A stretch of 15,582 nt of DNA from Ferruginibacter sp. (GTDB lineage: Bacteria; Bacteroidota; Bacteroidia; Chitinophagales; Chitinophagaceae), in NCBI GenBank assembly GCA_018057635.1, contig JAGPDJ010000020.1, positions 1 through 15,582 of the forward strand, in the 5' to 3' direction. Positions 15,037-15,582 of the stretch are shown in pieces. Position numbers and translations under genes: made by a program. The first letter of the stretch is position 1. Each line of letters opens with the position of its first letter. A model generated the notes under the pieces. It was given only the letters and a program-made list of their open reading frames with translations. It made no database searches and was not told where the DNA came from.

Positions 15037-15089
15037 TACCCTGGGTGTTATGTTATATTATAATAAAGTATATTTAATTTCACAGGGTA
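15037..15089. repeat. Widely spaced 7-bp inverted repeat
   Basis: TACCCTG (15037-15043) and CAGGGTA (15083-15089) are perfect complements separated by 39 nt of nearly pure A+T. It could be two half-sites for a regulator or the base of a long hairpin. The GC-richer arms stand out from their surroundings. Confidence 0.35.
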
Positions 15090-15190
15090 CATAGTTATAT
15101 TTAAATATTCTGTCACAGTATAACAGGGCTGTATTTTATTTTTTTATTGTTTTTCTTATTTTGACCAATTCAACAGGCACTTTTCACTAG

Positions 15191-15221
15191 TTTTTTAATG
15201 TACTTTAATTCAGTAAATTCG
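15191..15221 (+). promoter_or_regulatory. Probable promoter of the DUF4249 lipoprotein gene
   Basis: TAAATTCG at 15214-15221 has one mismatch to TAnnTTTG. TTTT at 15191-15194, 19 nt upstream, is a one-mismatch -33 element. The box ends 4 nt before the ATG at 15226, again pointing to a leaderless mRNA. Confidence 0.35.
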
Positions 15222-15225
15222 CATC

Positions 15226-15582
15226 ATGAATAAATTGATTTATGTACTCTTAACGGCATTGCTTTTTTCCTGTGAGAAAAATATTGATTTTGACCTGAAG
15301 GAATCGCCCAATGTTTTAGTAGTAGATGCTGAAATTGAAAACGGAAAGGCACCCACAGTTGTGTTAACCAGAAGTTTTTCATACTATAGCCAGATAAATG
15401 CACAATTACTTTCAGAATCATTTGTACGAAATGCGGACGTGTATATTTCAAATGGTACGTTAACGCATAAATTAAAGGAATATGCTTACCCGCTCGTACC
15501 GGGTGTACTGGCATATTTATACAGTATCGATTCAGCTTCTTTGTCTACAGCTTTCGTTGGTGAATTAAACACTGGTTATACG
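15226..15582 (+). CDS. DUF4249-family lipoprotein, 5' part only
   Basis: Only the first 119 codons are inside the window and the frame is open to the last base. The protein starts with a lipoprotein signal peptide (MNKLIYVLLTALLFSC), lipobox LLFSC with Cys16 as the lipidated residue, followed by EKNIDFDL. Then NVLVVDAEIENGKAPTVVLT (29-48) and SFSYYS (50-55) match the N-terminal pattern of DUF4249 proteins, a Bacteroidota envelope family often encoded beside TonB-dependent receptors with a carboxypeptidase-like plug extension. A role as an outer-membrane accessory protein for receptor-mediated uptake is inferred from that association. No receptor gene lies upstream here; it could lie beyond the window edge. 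Function is not established. Confidence 0.82.
   Translation, partial: MNKLIYVLLTALLFSCEKNIDFDLKESPNVLVVDAEIENGKAPTVVLTRSFSYYSQINAQLLSESFVRNADVYISNGTLTHKLKEYAYPLVPGVLAYLYSIDSASLSTAFVGELNTGYT

Larger units (their letters stand above)
14603..15225. other. 623-bp AT-rich gap with inverted repeats, no gene
   Basis: Divergent intergenic region between the dehydrogenase (minus) and the DUF4249 gene (plus). No ORF here looks coding. It holds a perfect 12-bp palindrome TTCAAATTTGAA (14985-14996), overlapping short inverted repeats around AGCGTAAGCT (about 14888-14904), and a 7-bp inverted repeat TACCCTG/CAGGGTA spanning 15037-15089. The right end carries a likely promoter for the lipoprotein gene. 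No recognisable -7 box for the dehydrogenase was found, and no riboswitch or RNA family was recognised. Confidence 0.5.

Noticed and set aside
15224..15514. 96-codon minus-strand ORF at the right edge
   Set aside because: It covers the DUF4249 gene, whose lipobox and domain pattern on the plus strand are clear.

Overview
The window looks like ordinary chromosome of a Bacteroidota bacterium, most likely family Chitinophagaceae (the family is an inference). Four things point there: a short primary sigma factor without region 1.1, -7 boxes of the Bacteroidota type TAnnTTTG upstream of several genes, two secreted proteins with C-terminal type IX secretion (T9SS) sorting domains, and a DUF4249 lipoprotein. 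Composition is moderately AT-rich, with very AT-rich gaps between genes. No rRNA, tRNA, CRISPR array, insertion sequence or phage gene was seen.

Layout. Positions 1-478 hold no convincing gene, only a possible 25-codon ORF and a strong terminator. A WalJ/YycJ-type metallo-beta-lactamase-fold hydrolase (minus) and an MdlA-like ABC exporter (plus) diverge from a 58-bp gap that appears to hold two overlapping, nearly leaderless promoters. A PUR-domain nucleic-acid-binding protein (plus, GTG start) follows and converges through a 13-bp terminator hairpin on glucose-6-phosphate isomerase (minus). That gene lies 62 bp downstream of a threonine aldolase on the same strand. The primary sigma factor diverges from the aldolase and ends in a GC-rich terminator.

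The second half is accessory and cell-surface. A likely two-gene unit (7856-10342) encodes a secreted formylglycine-generating-enzyme-like protein that lacks the catalytic cysteines, and a T9SS protein with seven 21-residue GGxGDGW repeats. It converges through a 15-bp hairpin on a 1376-residue protein read on the minus strand. That protein combines a PQQ-type sugar dehydrogenase domain, an Ig-like domain, a CBM6, three PKD-like repeats, a beta-sandwich module and a T9SS domain. A 623-bp gene-free stretch then leads to the start of a DUF4249 lipoprotein gene cut by the window end.

How it fits together: the sigma factor encoded here is presumably the one that reads the TAnnTTTG promoters seen around it. 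The isomerase and aldolase are housekeeping metabolism. The right half is surface carbohydrate or adhesion equipment. The least explained part is the FGE-like plus GGxGDGW-repeat pair.
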